From Micrococcus porci (GTDB taxonomy: Bacteria; Actinomycetota; Actinomycetes; Actinomycetales; Micrococcaceae), in assembly GCF_020097155.1 (NCBI RefSeq), contig NZ_CP083691.1, forward strand, positions 1,116,001 to 1,180,000: DNA of 64,000 bases, in the 5' to 3' direction. Shown here piece after piece: positions 29,045 to 38,735 of this stretch (position 1 is its first letter; each line of letters starts with the position of its first letter). The position numbers and the translations under genes are program-made. A model generated the notes under the pieces. The model worked only from the letters and a program-made list of their open reading frames with translations. It did not search any database and was not told the origin of the DNA.

Positions 29045-29460
29045 TGCTGATCCCTCGTCGCGTCAAGCACCGTAAGCAGCACCACCCCAAGCGCTCCGGC
29101 ATGGCCAAGGGCGGCACCACCGTCACCTTCGGCGAGTGGGGCATCCAGGCGCTGAGCCCGGCCTATGTGACCAACCGTCAGATCGAGGCCGCGCGTATCG
29201 CCATGACCCGCTACATCAAGCGTGGCGGCAAGGTCTGGATCAACATCTACCCGGACCGCCCGCTGACCAAGAAGCCCGCCGAGACCCGCATGGGCTCCGG
29301 CAAGGGCTCGCCCGAGTGGTGGGTCGCCAACGTCAAGCCCGGCCGCGTGCTCTTCGAGCTCTCGGGTGTCTCGGAGGAGGTCGCCCGCGAGGCGCTCCGC
29401 CTGGCCATCCACAAGCTGCCGCTCAAGGCCCGAATCATCCGTCGAGAGGGTGGTGAGTGA
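29044..29460 (+). CDS. rplP: 50S ribosomal protein L16
   Basis: Binds helix 89 of 23S rRNA and the A-site tRNA elbow. 138 residues: [40 protein letters not shown], and [25 protein letters not shown] overlap with rpsC. Confidence 0.97.
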   Translation: MLIPRRVKHRKQHHPKRSGMAKGGTTVTFGEWGIQALSPAYVTNRQIEAARIAMTRYIKRGGKVWINIYPDRPLTKKPAETRMGSGKGSPEWWVANVKPGRVLFELSGVSEEVAREALRLAIHKLPLKARIIRREGGE

Positions 29461-29464
29461 TCCC

Positions 29465-29731
29465 ATGGCCATCGGTACCAAGGATCTGAACGTCGAGTCC
29501 CTGGACGGGATGGACAACGCCCGTCTGCTGGAGGCCCTGAAGTCCTCCAAGGAGGAGCTGTTCAACCTGCGCTTCCAGGCCGCCACCGGCCAGCTGGAGG
29601 ACTCCAGCCGCCTGAAGGCCGTCAAGCGCGACATCGCGCGCATCTACACGATCCTGCGCGAGCGTGAGCTCGGCATCCGTGGTGATGTCGAGACGGCCGG
29701 CGCCGAGAAGAACGAGGAGGCTGCCAAGTGA
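29465..29731 (+). CDS. rpmC: 50S ribosomal protein L29
   Basis: Tunnel-exit protein next to L23. 88 residues with [40 protein letters not shown] and [16 protein letters not shown], then an acidic/Ala tail. I chose the ATG at 29465 because the start MAIGTKDL aligns with relatives I know; an in-frame GTG at 29453 would overlap rplP. Stop overlaps rpsQ (GTGA). Confidence 0.93.
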   Translation: MAIGTKDLNVESLDGMDNARLLEALKSSKEELFNLRFQAATGQLEDSSRLKAVKRDIARIYTILRERELGIRGDVETAGAEKNEEAAK

Positions 29732-30009
29732 CCGAGCAGACCGCCGCTCCCGTCGAGGAGCGCAACTACCGCAAGTCGCTGCGCGGCGTCGTCGTCTCCG
29801 ACAAGATGGACAAGACCATCGTCGTCGAGGTCGAGGACCGCAAGAAGCACGCCCTGTACGGCAAGGTGATGAAGACCTCGAAGCGCGTCAAGGCGCACGA
29901 CGAGGACAACACCGCCGGCGTCGGCGACCGCGTGCTCATCGTCGAGACGCGCCCGCTGTCCGCCGACAAGCACTTCCGCCTCGTCGAGATCGTCGAGCGC
30001 GCCAAGTGA
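29728..30009 (+). CDS. rpsQ: 30S ribosomal protein S17
   Basis: Primary 16S rRNA-binding OB-fold protein. 93 residues: [40 protein letters not shown] and the typical end [24 protein letters not shown] start overlaps the rpmC stop. Last gene of the S10 operon before a terminator. Confidence 0.96.
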   Translation: MTEQTAAPVEERNYRKSLRGVVVSDKMDKTIVVEVEDRKKHALYGKVMKTSKRVKAHDEDNTAGVGDRVLIVETRPLSADKHFRLVEIVERAK

Positions 30010-30043
30010 TCCCCGCCCGGGACCGACCCGGGCGTGTTGTGGG

Positions 30044-30076
30044 AGGCCGCTCCGTGCACTGGCACGGGGCGGCCTT
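30044..30076 (+). terminator. terminator after rpsQ
   Basis: A 13-bp stem with one T-G wobble (30045-30057 with 30062-30074) and a 4-base loop, then TTCT. A smaller perfect 7-bp stem (30015-30033) precedes it. It ends the S10 operon at the same boundary as in E. coli. Confidence 0.6.
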
Positions 30077-30088
30077 CTGCGCTACCAT
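30059..30088 (+). promoter_or_regulatory. spc operon promoter
   Basis: CTGGCA (30059-30064), 18-base spacer, TACCAT (30083-30088). The -35 box lies in the loop and 3' arm of the rpsQ terminator. The leader before rplN is about 258 nt, has several possible stems (for example a 7-bp stem around 30199-30223) and no gene I can support. Confidence 0.45.
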
Positions 30089-30351
30089 TGGCTGTTCGTG
30101 CGCCCTTTGTTGGCAGGACCATCCATCCTGTGTGCCGAGGGAAGCGCACGACCGTCCCGGATCCGCCTCGGCCCTGCCCTGCGCGCCGATCCGCCCAAAG
30201 ACCCCGCCGCTGTCTGAACATGCGGCGGAGGACTGCGCGGTGGAGGAGCACGCCCAGGGGGAGGGGTAAGCGTCCCCGGGATGACCGTTTCAACCGTTCC
30301 GCAAGGCTCGCCCGACTCGGGGGAGAACCGGCGCGACGCAAGGAGATACAA

Positions 30352-30720
30352 GTGATCCAGCAGGAGTCGCGGCTCAAGGTCGCCGACAACACCGGTGCGA
30401 AGGAGATCCTGACCATCCGTGTTCTCGGTGGTTCCGGACGCCGTTACGCAGGCATCGGCGACACCATCGTCGCCACCGTGAAGGACGCCATCCCCGGCGG
30501 CAACGTCAAGAAGGGCGACGTCGTCAAGGCCGTGGTGGTCCGCACCCGCAAGCAGTCCCGTCGCCCCGATGGCTCGTACATCCGCTTCGACGAGAACGCG
30601 GCCGTCATCCTCAAGAACGACGGCGAGCCCCGTGGCACGCGCATCTTCGGCCCGGTGGGCCGCGAGCTGCGCGACAAGAAGTTCATGAAGATCGTGTCGC
30701 TCGCCCCGGAGGTGATCTGA
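30352..30720 (+). CDS. rplN: 50S ribosomal protein L14
   Basis: Interface protein forming bridges to 16S rRNA. 122 residues: [39 protein letters not shown] and [19 protein letters not shown] start with AAGGAGATACAA upstream. First gene of the spc operon. Confidence 0.97.
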   Translation: MIQQESRLKVADNTGAKEILTIRVLGGSGRRYAGIGDTIVATVKDAIPGGNVKKGDVVKAVVVRTRKQSRRPDGSYIRFDENAAVILKNDGEPRGTRIFGPVGRELRDKKFMKIVSLAPEVI

Positions 30721-30724
30721 CCTC

Positions 30725-31066
30725 ATGGCCAAGATCAAGAAGGACGACCTCGTCCAGGTCCTCTCTGGCAAGGACAAGGGCAAGCAGGGCAAGGTCCTGC
30801 GCGTGTTCCCGGCTGACGAGCGCGTGCTCGTCGAGGGCGTGAACCGCGTGACCAAGCACCTGCGCGCCGGCCAGAACAACAACGGCTCCACCGAGGGCGG
30901 CCTGCAGGTCGTCGAGGCCCCGATCCACATCTCGAACGTGGCCGTGGTGGACCCCGAGACCAAGAAGCCGACCCGCGTGGGCTACCGCTTCGAGACCGTC
31001 GAGAAGAACGGCGAGCAGGTCACCGTCAAGGTGCGCTTCGCCAAGGCCTCGGGGAAGGAGCTGTGA
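30725..31066 (+). CDS. rplX: 50S ribosomal protein L24
   Basis: Assembly initiator protein with a KOW motif. 113 residues: [40 protein letters not shown], and the C-terminal [20 protein letters not shown]. Four bases after rplN; its stop overlaps the rplE start (TGATG). Confidence 0.96.
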   Translation: MAKIKKDDLVQVLSGKDKGKQGKVLRVFPADERVLVEGVNRVTKHLRAGQNNNGSTEGGLQVVEAPIHISNVAVVDPETKKPTRVGYRFETVEKNGEQVTVKVRFAKASGKEL

Positions 31067-31641
31067 TGACCGAGGTGCAGCAGACCGAGAAGGTCACGCC
31101 CCGTCTGAAGACCAAGTACCGCGAGGAGATCCGCGCCTCGCTGCAGGAGCAGTTCGAGTACGCGAACGTCATGCAGGTGCCCGGCCTGGTGAAGGTCGTC
31201 GTCAACATGGGCGTCGGCGAGGCCGCGAAGGATTCGAAGATCATCGACGGCGCCATCGCGGACCTCACCGCGATCACCGGCCAGAAGCCGATGGTCACCA
31301 AGGCCCGCAAGTCCATCGCGCAGTTCAAGCTGCGCGAGGGCATGCCGATCGGCACCCACGCCACCCTCCGTGGCGACCGCATGTGGGAGTTCCTGGACCG
31401 CCTCGTCACGCTCGCGCTGCCGCGCATCCGTGACTTCCGCGGCCTGTCCGACCGCCAGTTCGACGGCAACGGCAACTACACCTTCGGCCTGTCCGAGCAG
31501 ACCGTGTTCCACGAGATCGACCAGGACAAGATCGATCGCGTGCGCGGCATGGACATCACCGTGGTGACGACCGCCAAGAACGACGACGAGGGCCGCGCGC
31601 TGCTGAAGGCGCTGGGCTTCCCGTTCAAGACCGACAAGTAA
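31066..31641 (+). CDS. rplE: 50S ribosomal protein L5
   Basis: 5S rRNA-binding protein that contacts the P-site tRNA. 191 residues: [59 protein letters not shown] preferred over the GTG three bases earlier because AAGGAG is better spaced. Confidence 0.97.
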   Translation: MTEVQQTEKVTPRLKTKYREEIRASLQEQFEYANVMQVPGLVKVVVNMGVGEAAKDSKIIDGAIADLTAITGQKPMVTKARKSIAQFKLREGMPIGTHATLRGDRMWEFLDRLVTLALPRIRDFRGLSDRQFDGNGNYTFGLSEQTVFHEIDQDKIDRVRGMDITVVTTAKNDDEGRALLKALGFPFKTDK

Positions 31642-31713
31642 GACCTCCACGCCACAGGTCCCCCACCGGTGAACCGGTGCGGGAAACCACGGCGAGAAAG
31701 GGCGGAAGCCCAC

Positions 31714-32112
31714 ATGACCATGACCGATCCCGTCGCAGACATGCTCACCCGTCTGCGCAACGCAAACTCGGCCTACCACGACACCGTGTCCATGCCCTCC
31801 TCGAAGCTCAAGGTCCGCGTGGCCGAGATCCTCAAGGCCGAGGGCTACATCCAGGACTGGCGTGAAGAGGAGGCCGAGGTCGGCAAGAAGCTGACCATCG
31901 ACCTCAAGTTCGGCCCGCAGCGTGAGCGCGCGATCGCCGGCCTGCGCCGCATCTCCAAGCCGGGCCTGCGCGTGTACGCGAAGTCCACGAACCTGCCCCA
32001 CGTGCTGGGCGGCCTCGGCATCGCCATCCTGTCCACCTCCTCCGGTCTGCTCACGGACCGTCAGGCGTCCCAGAAGGGCGTGGGCGGAGAAGTCCTCGCC
32101 TACGTCTGGTGA
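31714..32112 (+). CDS. rpsH: 30S ribosomal protein S8
   Basis: Central-domain 16S rRNA-binding protein and, in E. coli, the spc operon repressor. 132 residues: [20 protein letters not shown], then [20 protein letters not shown] and the final [20 protein letters not shown]. The 72-base gap to rplE is where rpsN lies in many bacteria; here there is no such gene. Confidence 0.97.
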   Translation: MTMTDPVADMLTRLRNANSAYHDTVSMPSSKLKVRVAEILKAEGYIQDWREEEAEVGKKLTIDLKFGPQRERAIAGLRRISKPGLRVYAKSTNLPHVLGGLGIAILSTSSGLLTDRQASQKGVGGEVLAYVW

Positions 32113-32142
32113 CGGACGAGACAGAAGAAAGGCTGAACTGAC

Positions 32143-32676
32143 ATGTCGCGAATCGGACGTCTCCCGATCACCGTTCCCAGCGGCGTCGATGTGACCATCG
32201 ACGGCGCCCGCATCTCCGTGAAGGGCCCCAAGGGCCAGCTGGAGCACACGCTCCCGTCCCCCATCACGGCCACCCTCGAGGAGGGCCAGGTCATCGTGGC
32301 CCGCCCCGACGACGAGCGTGAGTCCCGCTCCCTGCACGGCCTGTCCCGCACCCTGATCAACAACATGGTGCTGGGCGTGACCGAGGGCTTCACCAAGGCC
32401 CTCGAGGTCGTCGGCACCGGCTACCGCGTGCAGGCCAAGGGCCAGGACCTCGAGTTCGCCCTGGGCTACTCCCATCCCGTGCCGGTGAAGTGCCCCGAGG
32501 GCATCTCCTTCACCGTCGAGGGCAACAAGGTCACCGTGGCCGGTATCGACAAGCAGAAGGTCGGCGAGACCGCCGCCAACATCCGCAAGCTGCGCAAGCC
32601 CGACCCGTACAAGGGCAAGGGCGTGCGCTACGCGGGCGAGCAGATCCGCCGCAAGGCCGGAAAGGCAGGTAAGTGA
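32143..32676 (+). CDS. rplF: 50S ribosomal protein L6
   Basis: Stalk-base protein near the sarcin-ricin loop. 177 residues: [33 protein letters not shown], and the conserved [20 protein letters not shown] end. AAGAAAGG upstream of the ATG. Overlaps the rplR start by one base. Confidence 0.97.
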   Translation: MSRIGRLPITVPSGVDVTIDGARISVKGPKGQLEHTLPSPITATLEEGQVIVARPDDERESRSLHGLSRTLINNMVLGVTEGFTKALEVVGTGYRVQAKGQDLEFALGYSHPVPVKCPEGISFTVEGNKVTVAGIDKQKVGETAANIRKLRKPDPYKGKGVRYAGEQIRRKAGKAGK

Positions 32677-33050
32677 TGTCCACGCTCAAGGTGAAGGGCA
32701 AGGGCAAGTTCAACGCCCGCACCCGCCGCCACCTCCGGGTGCGCAAGCGGATCTCCGGCACCGCCGTCCGTCCCCGTCTGGTCGTCAACCGCTCGGCACG
32801 CCACATGTTCGTGCAGGTCGTGGACGACACCCAGAGCCGCACGCTGGCGTACGCCTCCACCATGGAGGCCGACGTGCGCGCGTTCGACGGTGACAAGACC
32901 GCCAAGGCCAAGCGCGTGGGCGAGCTCGTCGCCGAGCGCGCGAAGGCCGCCGGCATCGAGGCCGTCGTGTTCGACCGCGGCGGCAACAAGTACCACGGTC
33001 GCGTCGCGGCCGTGGCCGACGGCGCCCGCGAGGGAGGGCTGCAGCTGTGA
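32676..33050 (+). CDS. rplR: 50S ribosomal protein L18
   Basis: Binds 5S rRNA. 124 residues: [40 protein letters not shown] and [25 protein letters not shown] overlap with rplF; its GTGA end overlaps rpsE. Confidence 0.97.
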   Translation: MSTLKVKGKGKFNARTRRHLRVRKRISGTAVRPRLVVNRSARHMFVQVVDDTQSRTLAYASTMEADVRAFDGDKTAKAKRVGELVAERAKAAGIEAVVFDRGGNKYHGRVAAVADGAREGGLQL

Positions 33051-33796
33051 CCGAGACCAACGATCAGAAGGACACCCAGGTGAGCGAGACCACCGAGACC
33101 ACCGTGTCCGAGACCTCCGCGGGCTCGGCCGGCCAGTCCACCGAGCGCTCCGGCGGCCGTGGCGGTCGCGACGGCGGCCGTGGCGGCCGTGACGGGGATC
33201 GTCGTGGCGGCCGCCGCGACGACCGCAACCGTCGTGGCGCCCAGGAGGACGAGAAGGACGCGTTCCTCGAGCGCGTCGTCGCGATCAACCGCGTCTCCAA
33301 GGTCGTCAAGGGCGGCCGCCGCTTCTCCTTCACCGCCCTCGTGGTGGTGGGTGACGGCGACGGCACCGTCGGCGTCGGCTACGGCAAGGCCAAGGAGGTG
33401 CCCGCCGCGATCCAGAAGGCCGTGGAGGAGGCCAAGAAGTCCTTCTTCCGCGTGCCGCGCGTCGGCTCCACCATCCCGCACCTCGTGCAGGGTGAGGACG
33501 CCGCCGGCGTCGTGCTCCTGCGTCCGGCCTCCCCGGGTACCGGCGTGATCGCCGGCGGTCCGGTGCGCGCCGTCCTCGAGTGCGCCGGCATCCACGACGT
33601 GCTGTCCAAGTCCATGGGGTCCGCCAACGCGATCAACATCGTGCGCGGCACCGTGGACGCCCTGAAGCGTCTGGAGGAGCCCCAGGCCGTTGCCGCCCGC
33701 CGTGGCAAGGCCCTGGACGAGGTCGCCCCTCATGCGATGCTTCGCACGATGGAGAACGATCGCGCCTCCAAGGGCGCTCAGAAGGCAGGTGTGTGA
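33047..33796 (+). CDS. rpsE: 30S ribosomal protein S5 with long N-terminal RG-rich extension
   Basis: Fidelity and mRNA-entry protein. 249 residues, well above the ~165 of E. coli. Residues 1-35 are Thr/Ser/Glu-rich, 36-64 are Gly/Arg/Asp repeats, and the S5 core starts near 68 ([57 protein letters not shown]). GTG start overlaps rplR by four bases. Internal GTG codons exist, but the overlap and reading-frame bias support the long form. Confidence 0.93.
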   Translation: MTETNDQKDTQVSETTETTVSETSAGSAGQSTERSGGRGGRDGGRGGRDGDRRGGRRDDRNRRGAQEDEKDAFLERVVAINRVSKVVKGGRRFSFTALVVVGDGDGTVGVGYGKAKEVPAAIQKAVEEAKKSFFRVPRVGSTIPHLVQGEDAAGVVLLRPASPGTGVIAGGPVRAVLECAGIHDVLSKSMGSANAINIVRGTVDALKRLEEPQAVAARRGKALDEVAPHAMLRTMENDRASKGAQKAGV

Positions 33797-33799
33797 GCC

Positions 33800-34024
33800 G
33801 TGCTGCAGACCACCCGTAAGAACATCCAGCCCTCGGACGCCACCCTGGTGATCACCCAGACCCGCGGCGTGACGGGGACCAAGCAGAACCAGCGCGACAC
33901 CCTGCGCTCGCTCGGCCTCAAGCGGATCGGCCACCAGGTCACCCGCAAGGCCGACGCGGCGACCGTGGGCATGGTCAACACCGTGCCGCACCTGGTGTCC
34001 GTGGAGGAGGTCAACCATGGCTGA
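33800..34024 (+). CDS. rpmD: 50S ribosomal protein L30
   Basis: Small 23S rRNA-binding protein. 74 residues: [20 protein letters not shown] followed by [20 protein letters not shown] and [17 protein letters not shown] start three bases after rpsE. Overlaps rplO by eight bases. Confidence 0.94.
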   Translation: MLQTTRKNIQPSDATLVITQTRGVTGTKQNQRDTLRSLGLKRIGHQVTRKADAATVGMVNTVPHLVSVEEVNHG

Positions 34025-34469
34025 GAACGACGCCATCAAGGTCCACGACCTGCGTCCGGCCCCCGGTGCCAAGACCGCCAAGACCCGTGTGGGTCGCGGT
34101 GAGGGCTCCAAGGGCAAGACCGCCGGTCGCGGCACCAAGGGCACCAAGGCGCGCTACCAGGTGCGTGCCGGCTTCGAGGGCGGCCAGCTTCCGCTGCAGA
34201 TGCGTCTGCCGAAGCTGCGCGGCTTCAAGAACCCGTTCCGCACGGAGTACCAGGTCGTGAACCTGGACAAGCTCTCCGAGATGTTCCCGGAGGGCGGCGA
34301 GGTGACCGTGGAGACCCTGGTGTCCAAGGGCCTCGTGCGCAAGAACCAGCCCGTGAAGGTGCTGGGCACCGGCGAGATCACCTCCGCCGTGCAGATGAAG
34401 GCCGACGCCTTCTCCGCCTCTGCGATCGAGAAGATCAAGGCCGCCGGCGGCTCCGCCGAGACCGTCTGA
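34017..34469 (+). CDS. rplO: 50S ribosomal protein L15
   Basis: Late-assembly protein with an extended basic N-terminus. 150 residues: [60 protein letters not shown]. The ATG lies within the end of rpmD, with GGAGGTC upstream. Last ribosomal protein gene of spc. Confidence 0.97.
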   Translation: MAENDAIKVHDLRPAPGAKTAKTRVGRGEGSKGKTAGRGTKGTKARYQVRAGFEGGQLPLQMRLPKLRGFKNPFRTEYQVVNLDKLSEMFPEGGEVTVETLVSKGLVRKNQPVKVLGTGEITSAVQMKADAFSASAIEKIKAAGGSAETV

Positions 34470-34483
34470 TCGACTGATCGACA

Positions 34484-34531
34484 CCACAGGGCCCCTGGCC
34501 CGGGCGAACGCCCGGACCAGGGGCCCTGGTG
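34484..34531 (+). terminator. terminator between rplO and secY
   Basis: A long stem (12 perfect outer pairs, CAGGGCCCCTGG with its complement) enclosing a second GC-rich hairpin. It is followed by TAGACT (34540-34545), a possible -10 for secY without a good -35 box. Confidence 0.6.
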
Positions 34532-34633
34532 CGTGTGTGTAGACTCCGATGGCGGTCCCGTCTGCGCGGGGCCGTGTGCGTCGGCGTCCCCCGTGGGGGT
34601 GCCGCGCCTCGTCGACACCCTGCAGGAGGACAT

Positions 34634-35941
34634 GTGTTCAAGGCCATCGCCCGGATCGTCCGGACGCAGGACCTGCGGCGGAAGATCCTCTTCACGCTGG
34701 CGCTGGTGGCCGTGTACCGCCTCGGCGCGTTCATCCCGGCGCCCGGCGTGGACTACGCCGCCGTCCGCCAGTGCCTGGCGGCGGGCTCCGCCCAGGGCGG
34801 GCTGTACTCGTTCGTGAACATGTTCTCCGGCGGTGCCCTGCTGCAGGTGTCGATCTTCGCGCTGGGGATCATGCCCTACATCACGGCGTCGATCATCGTG
34901 CAGCTGTTGCGCGTGGTGATCCCGCGCTTCGAGCAGCTCCACCAGGAGGGCCCGCAGGGGCAGGCCACCCTCACGCAGTACACGCGCTACCTCACCATCG
35001 CCCTGGCCGTGCTCCAGGGCACGACGATGGCCTCCCTCGCGCGCACCGGCGCCCTGCTGGGGTGCCGGGTCCCGCTGCTGCACGATCAGTCGATCGCCAC
35101 GGTCCTGCTCGTCGTCGTCGTGCTCACCACCGGCTGCGTGATCGTCATGTGGCTGGGCGAGCGCATCACGGAGAACGGCATCGGCAACGGCATGTCCCTG
35201 CTGATCTTCGCGTCGATCGCCGCGGGCTTCCCGGCCGGCATCGGCCAGGTGCTCCAGACCCAGGGCTGGCGCACGTTCGCGATCGTCATGGTGGTGGGCC
35301 TGCTGACCATGCTGGCCGTCGTGTTCGTGGAGGAGTCCCAGCGGCGGATCCCGGTGCAGTACGCCAAGCGGCAGATCGGCACCCGCACCGTGGGCGGCAC
35401 CAGCACCTTCATCCCGATCAAGGTGAACATGGCCAACGTGATCCCCGTGATCTTCGCGTCCTCGGTGCTGATGCTCCCGGGCATCCTCGCGCAGTTCAAC
35501 ACTCCGCAGGACGGGTCCGCCCCGCCCGCGTGGGTCTCCTTCCTGAGCACGTACTTCGTGGGCGGCGACCACCCGCTCTACATGGCCCTGTACCTGCTGA
35601 TGATCATCGGCTTCACGTACTTCTACGTGTCGATCACCTTCAACCCGCAGGAGATCTCCGACAACATGAAGCGCTACGGCGGCTTCATCCCGGGCGTCCG
35701 CGCCGGGCGTCCCACGGAGCGCTACCTGCAGTACGTCATCAGCCGCATCACTCTCCCCGGCGCCCTCTATCTGGGTATCGTGGCCATGATCCCGCTGATC
35801 GCGTTCGTGCTGATCGGCGCGAACCAGAACTTCCCGTTCGGCGGCACCTCCATCCTGATCATGGTGGGCGTGGGCCTCCAGACGGTGAAGCAGATCAGCG
35901 CCCAGATGGAGCAGCGCCACTACGAGGGCCTGCTCCGCTGA
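34634..35941 (+). CDS. secY: protein translocase subunit SecY
   Basis: Channel-forming subunit of the Sec translocase. 435 residues with ten predicted membrane segments. Family motifs seen: RRKILFTLALVAVYRLGAFI (segment 1), GIMPYITASIIVQLL, GNGMSLLIFASIAAGFP and RIPVQYAKRQIGTRTVGG. GTG start 6 bases after CAGGAGG. Followed after 32 bases by adk in the usual secY-adk-map order. Confidence 0.97.
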   Translation: MFKAIARIVRTQDLRRKILFTLALVAVYRLGAFIPAPGVDYAAVRQCLAAGSAQGGLYSFVNMFSGGALLQVSIFALGIMPYITASIIVQLLRVVIPRFEQLHQEGPQGQATLTQYTRYLTIALAVLQGTTMASLARTGALLGCRVPLLHDQSIATVLLVVVVLTTGCVIVMWLGERITENGIGNGMSLLIFASIAAGFPAGIGQVLQTQGWRTFAIVMVVGLLTMLAVVFVEESQRRIPVQYAKRQIGTRTVGGTSTFIPIKVNMANVIPVIFASSVLMLPGILAQFNTPQDGSAPPAWVSFLSTYFVGGDHPLYMALYLLMIIGFTYFYVSITFNPQEISDNMKRYGGFIPGVRAGRPTERYLQYVISRITLPGALYLGIVAMIPLIAFVLIGANQNFPFGGTSILIMVGVGLQTVKQISAQMEQRHYEGLLR

Positions 35942-35973
35942 GCGTCCGTCCGTTCGACAGTGAGGAACACACG

Positions 35974-36591
35974 ATGACCCGCATGCTGCTGATGGGCCCC
36001 CCCGGCTCGGGCAAGGGAACCCAGGCCACCCGCATCGCCGACAAGCTGGGGATCGTCGCCGTCTCGACGGGCGACATCTTCCGCCACAACGTCAAGAACA
36101 TGACGGAGCTCGGCAAGGAGGCCAAGCGCTACATGGACGCCGGCGACTTCGTCCCGGACGAGGTGACCAACCGCATGGTCGCCGACCGGCTCTCCCAGTC
36201 CGACGCCGAGACCGGCTTCCTCCTCGACGGCTACCCGCGCACCGCGGGTCAGGTCGACGCGCTCGACGCCATGCTGAAGGACACGGGCCAGGCGCTGTCC
36301 GCCGTCGTCGAGCTCGAGGTGCCGGACGCCGAGCTCGTGGCGCGCCTGCTCAAGCGTGCCGAGATCGAGGGCCGCGCGGACGACACCGAGGAGGTCATCC
36401 AGCACCGCCTGGACCTGTACCACCGCGAGACCGAGTCCGTGATCGAGTCCTACGCGGAGCGCGGCATCGTCGCCCGCGTGGACGGCACCGGCCAGATCGA
36501 CGACGTCACGGAGCGCGTGCTGCAGTCGGTGTACTCCGTGCGCGCCGCGACCGGCACCCTGCCGATCATCACCCCGGACACCCAGGCCTGA
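35974..36591 (+). CDS. adk: adenylate kinase
   Basis: Converts ATP plus AMP to two ADP. 205 residues: P-loop MGPPGSGKGTQATRIADKLG, the AMP-binding STGDIFRHNV, FLLDGYPRTAGQVDALD, and GRADDTEEVIQHRL. There is no zinc-finger LID domain, so this is the short actinobacterial form, with a C-terminal extension of about 20 residues. Confidence 0.97.
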   Translation: MTRMLLMGPPGSGKGTQATRIADKLGIVAVSTGDIFRHNVKNMTELGKEAKRYMDAGDFVPDEVTNRMVADRLSQSDAETGFLLDGYPRTAGQVDALDAMLKDTGQALSAVVELEVPDAELVARLLKRAEIEGRADDTEEVIQHRLDLYHRETESVIESYAERGIVARVDGTGQIDDVTERVLQSVYSVRAATGTLPIITPDTQA

Positions 36592-36596
36592 CGGGC

Positions 36597-37439
36597 GTGT
36601 TCTCCCGCCGCTCCATCGAGCTCAAGACCACCCCCCAGCTGCAGACCATGCAGCGCGCGGGCGTGGTCCTGTCCGAGGCCCTGGACGCCGCCGTCGCGGC
36701 CGCGGCCCCCGGGGTGACCACCGCCGAGGTCGACGCCGTCTTCGCGGACGTGCTGGCGCAGCACGGGGCCACGTCCAACTTCCTGGGCTACTACGGGTAT
36801 CCGGCCACGGTCTGCGCGTCCGTCAACGAGGAGGTCGTCCACGGCATCCCCGGGGAGCGGGTGCTGCAGCAGGGCGACGTGCTGAAGATCGATGGCGGGG
36901 CCATCGTCGACGGGTGGCACTCGGACTCGGCCCGAACCCTCATCCTGGGCTCGTCTGAGGCGGGCACCGCGGACCCGGAGGACGAGCGACTCTCCGAGAT
37001 CACCCGGCAGGCGCTCTGGGTCGGCATCGCCGCGTTCGCGCAGGCCCGCCACGTGGGAGAGATCGGCGACGCCGTCGACGACTTCGTGACCTCCCAGCCG
37101 GGTGCGCCGCTCGGCATCCTCGAGGACTACGTGGGCCACGGCATCGGCTCCGCCATGCATCTGGCGCCCGACGTGTTCAACTACCGCACCGGCCACCGCG
37201 GCCCGAAGGTGCAGCACGGCATGGCGCTGGCCATCGAGCCGATGCTCGTGCGCGGCGGCATCGAGACCCGCACCCTCGAGGACGAGTGGACCGTGGTGAC
37301 CACGGACGGCGCCCGCGCCAGCCAGTGGGAGCACACCGTCTGCCGGCACCCCGGCGGCGTGTGGGTGCTCACCGCGCCCGACGGCGGCGCCGCGGAGCTC
37401 GCGGCCCACGGCGTCGTGCCGGTGCCCCCGGGGGAGTGA
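36597..37439 (+). CDS. map: methionine aminopeptidase, type I
   Basis: Removes N-terminal Met from nascent proteins using a dinuclear metal centre. 280 residues: YYGYPATVCASVNEEVVHGI, metal ligands in KIDGGAIVDGWHSDSARTLI (two Asp), YVGHGIGSAMHLAPDVFNY (His) and the late Glu residues in LAIEPMLVRGG and EDEWTVVTTD. GTG start 5 bases after adk without a clear ribosome binding site, probably coupled to adk translation. Confidence 0.94.
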   Translation: MFSRRSIELKTTPQLQTMQRAGVVLSEALDAAVAAAAPGVTTAEVDAVFADVLAQHGATSNFLGYYGYPATVCASVNEEVVHGIPGERVLQQGDVLKIDGGAIVDGWHSDSARTLILGSSEAGTADPEDERLSEITRQALWVGIAAFAQARHVGEIGDAVDDFVTSQPGAPLGILEDYVGHGIGSAMHLAPDVFNYRTGHRGPKVQHGMALAIEPMLVRGGIETRTLEDEWTVVTTDGARASQWEHTVCRHPGGVWVLTAPDGGAAELAAHGVVPVPPGE

Positions 37440-37467
37440 CCCCGGCCCTCCCTCTGCGGGGGCCAGG

Positions 37468-37497
37468 ACGGGCCGGGTGGTCGACCGCCCGGCCCGT
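37468..37497 (+). terminator. terminator after map
   Basis: A perfect 10-bp GC-rich stem with a 10-base loop, 28 bases after map; ends the secY-adk-map unit. Confidence 0.6.
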
Positions 37498-37508
37498 CGT
37501 CGTCGGCG

Positions 37509-37538
37509 TTGCCCGGGCCGGGCTCTGTGGGGTATCAT
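37509..37538 (+). promoter_or_regulatory. infA promoter
   Basis: TTGCCC (37509-37514), 18-base spacer, TATCAT (37533-37538). Leader of about 100 nt to infA. Confidence 0.6.
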
Positions 37539-37643
37539 CGAACGTTGACCGTGCCTAGGCGCATGCGCGTGAGGCGCGGTCAGACCCGTTCCCGTCATGC
37601 GACACGCCTCCGCGCGCCGCATGGCACGACGATTGTGGAGGAC

Positions 37644-37865
37644 ATGGCTAAGAAGGAAGGTGTCATCGAGGTCGAGGGCACGGTCACCGAGGCATTGCCG
37701 AACGCGATGTTCCGTGTGCGCCTGCAGAACGAGCACGTCGTGCTCGCGACGATCTCCGGAAAGATGCGTCAGCACTACATCCGCATCCTCCCCGAGGACC
37801 GCGTGGTGGTGGAGCTTAGCCCCTACGACCTCAACCGAGGACGTATCGTCTACCGCTACAAGTAA
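37644..37865 (+). CDS. infA: translation initiation factor IF-1
   Basis: OB-fold protein that occupies the A site during initiation. 73 residues: [40 protein letters not shown], and [14 protein letters not shown]. TGGAGGACatg gives a good ribosome binding site. Confidence 0.97.
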   Translation: MAKKEGVIEVEGTVTEALPNAMFRVRLQNEHVVLATISGKMRQHYIRILPEDRVVVELSPYDLNRGRIVYRYK

Positions 37866-37902
37866 GAATCATCCGTCCGAAGCGAACGCAGGAGGAAGAG
37901 CC

Positions 37903-38016
37903 GTGAAGGTTCAGCCGAGCGTGAAGCGGATTTGCGACAAGTGCCAGGTCGTGCGCCGTAAGGGCCGCGTGCTGGTGATCTGCGAGAACCCGCGCCACAA
38001 GCAGCGCCAGGGCTGA
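37903..38016 (+). CDS. rpmJ: 50S ribosomal protein L36
   Basis: 37-residue zinc protein of the large subunit. [20 protein letters not shown] is followed by [16 protein letters not shown]; ligands Cys11, Cys14, Cys27 and His32 are all present, so this is the zinc-binding (C+) paralogue. GTG start with a strong GGAGGAAGAGCC upstream. The next 265 bases to rpsM hold no supported gene; they contain a short GC-rich stem near 38024-38040. Confidence 0.95.
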   Translation: MKVQPSVKRICDKCQVVRRKGRVLVICENPRHKQRQG

Positions 38017-38281
38017 TCGCGTCCCCGGGAGCCCGGGGGCCGACGCCGTGCGTTGACCACACCCATCACCGGCCACACGGCCGAACATCAAGGACAACGC
38101 GCCTGCGGGCGCGTGACCTCCGGTCGCAGGGGCCGGAGACCGATGACGGCACGTCGCCGCCGCGGAGCACCACCGGAACTTCCCCGGTGCCGCGGTCGGG
38201 GCGCGCGAGGCCCGAGGGCCGCGTCAGACGGGGCGTCCCTGGTGCAGACCCCTGCTGCAGAAGGAATCAGGAGGACGGCCC

Positions 38282-38650
38282 ATGGCTCGTCTTGCAGGCG
38301 TTGACATTCCGCGCGAGAAGCGCGTGATCATCGCACTCACCTACATCTACGGTGTGGGGAAGACCCGCGCTGAGGAGACCCTGGCGGCGACCGGCATCGA
38401 CCGGGACATCCGCGTGAAGGACCTCACCGACGATCAGCTGGTGCAGCTGCGCGACCACATCGAGGGCAGCTACAAGGTGGAGGGCGACCTCCGCCGCGAG
38501 GTCGCCGCCGACATCCGCCGCAAGGTGGAGATCGGCTCCTACGAGGGCCTGCGCCACCGCCGCGGCCTGCCGGTGCGCGGCCAGCGCACGAAGACCAACG
38601 CCCGTACCCGCAAGGGCCCGAAGAAGACGGTCGCCGGCAAGAAGAAGTGA
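38282..38650 (+). CDS. rpsM: 30S ribosomal protein S13
   Basis: Head protein that contacts the P-site tRNA and the 50S subunit. 122 residues: [75 protein letters not shown] precedes the ATG. Confidence 0.97.
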   Translation: MARLAGVDIPREKRVIIALTYIYGVGKTRAEETLAATGIDRDIRVKDLTDDQLVQLRDHIEGSYKVEGDLRREVAADIRRKVEIGSYEGLRHRRGLPVRGQRTKTNARTRKGPKKTVAGKKK

Positions 38651-38735
38651 CCCGTCCCCGCGCTGAGCCCGGCCCACGCCGGAGGCCGCGCGGGACCCGT
38701 CGCTTCCACCACCAGCTTTCCCGGAGGAGAATCAC

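Noticed and set aside
30199..30223. Possible S8-binding regulatory stem in the spc leader
   Set aside because: A 7-bp stem exists, but the conserved S8 recognition bases could not be confirmed by eye.
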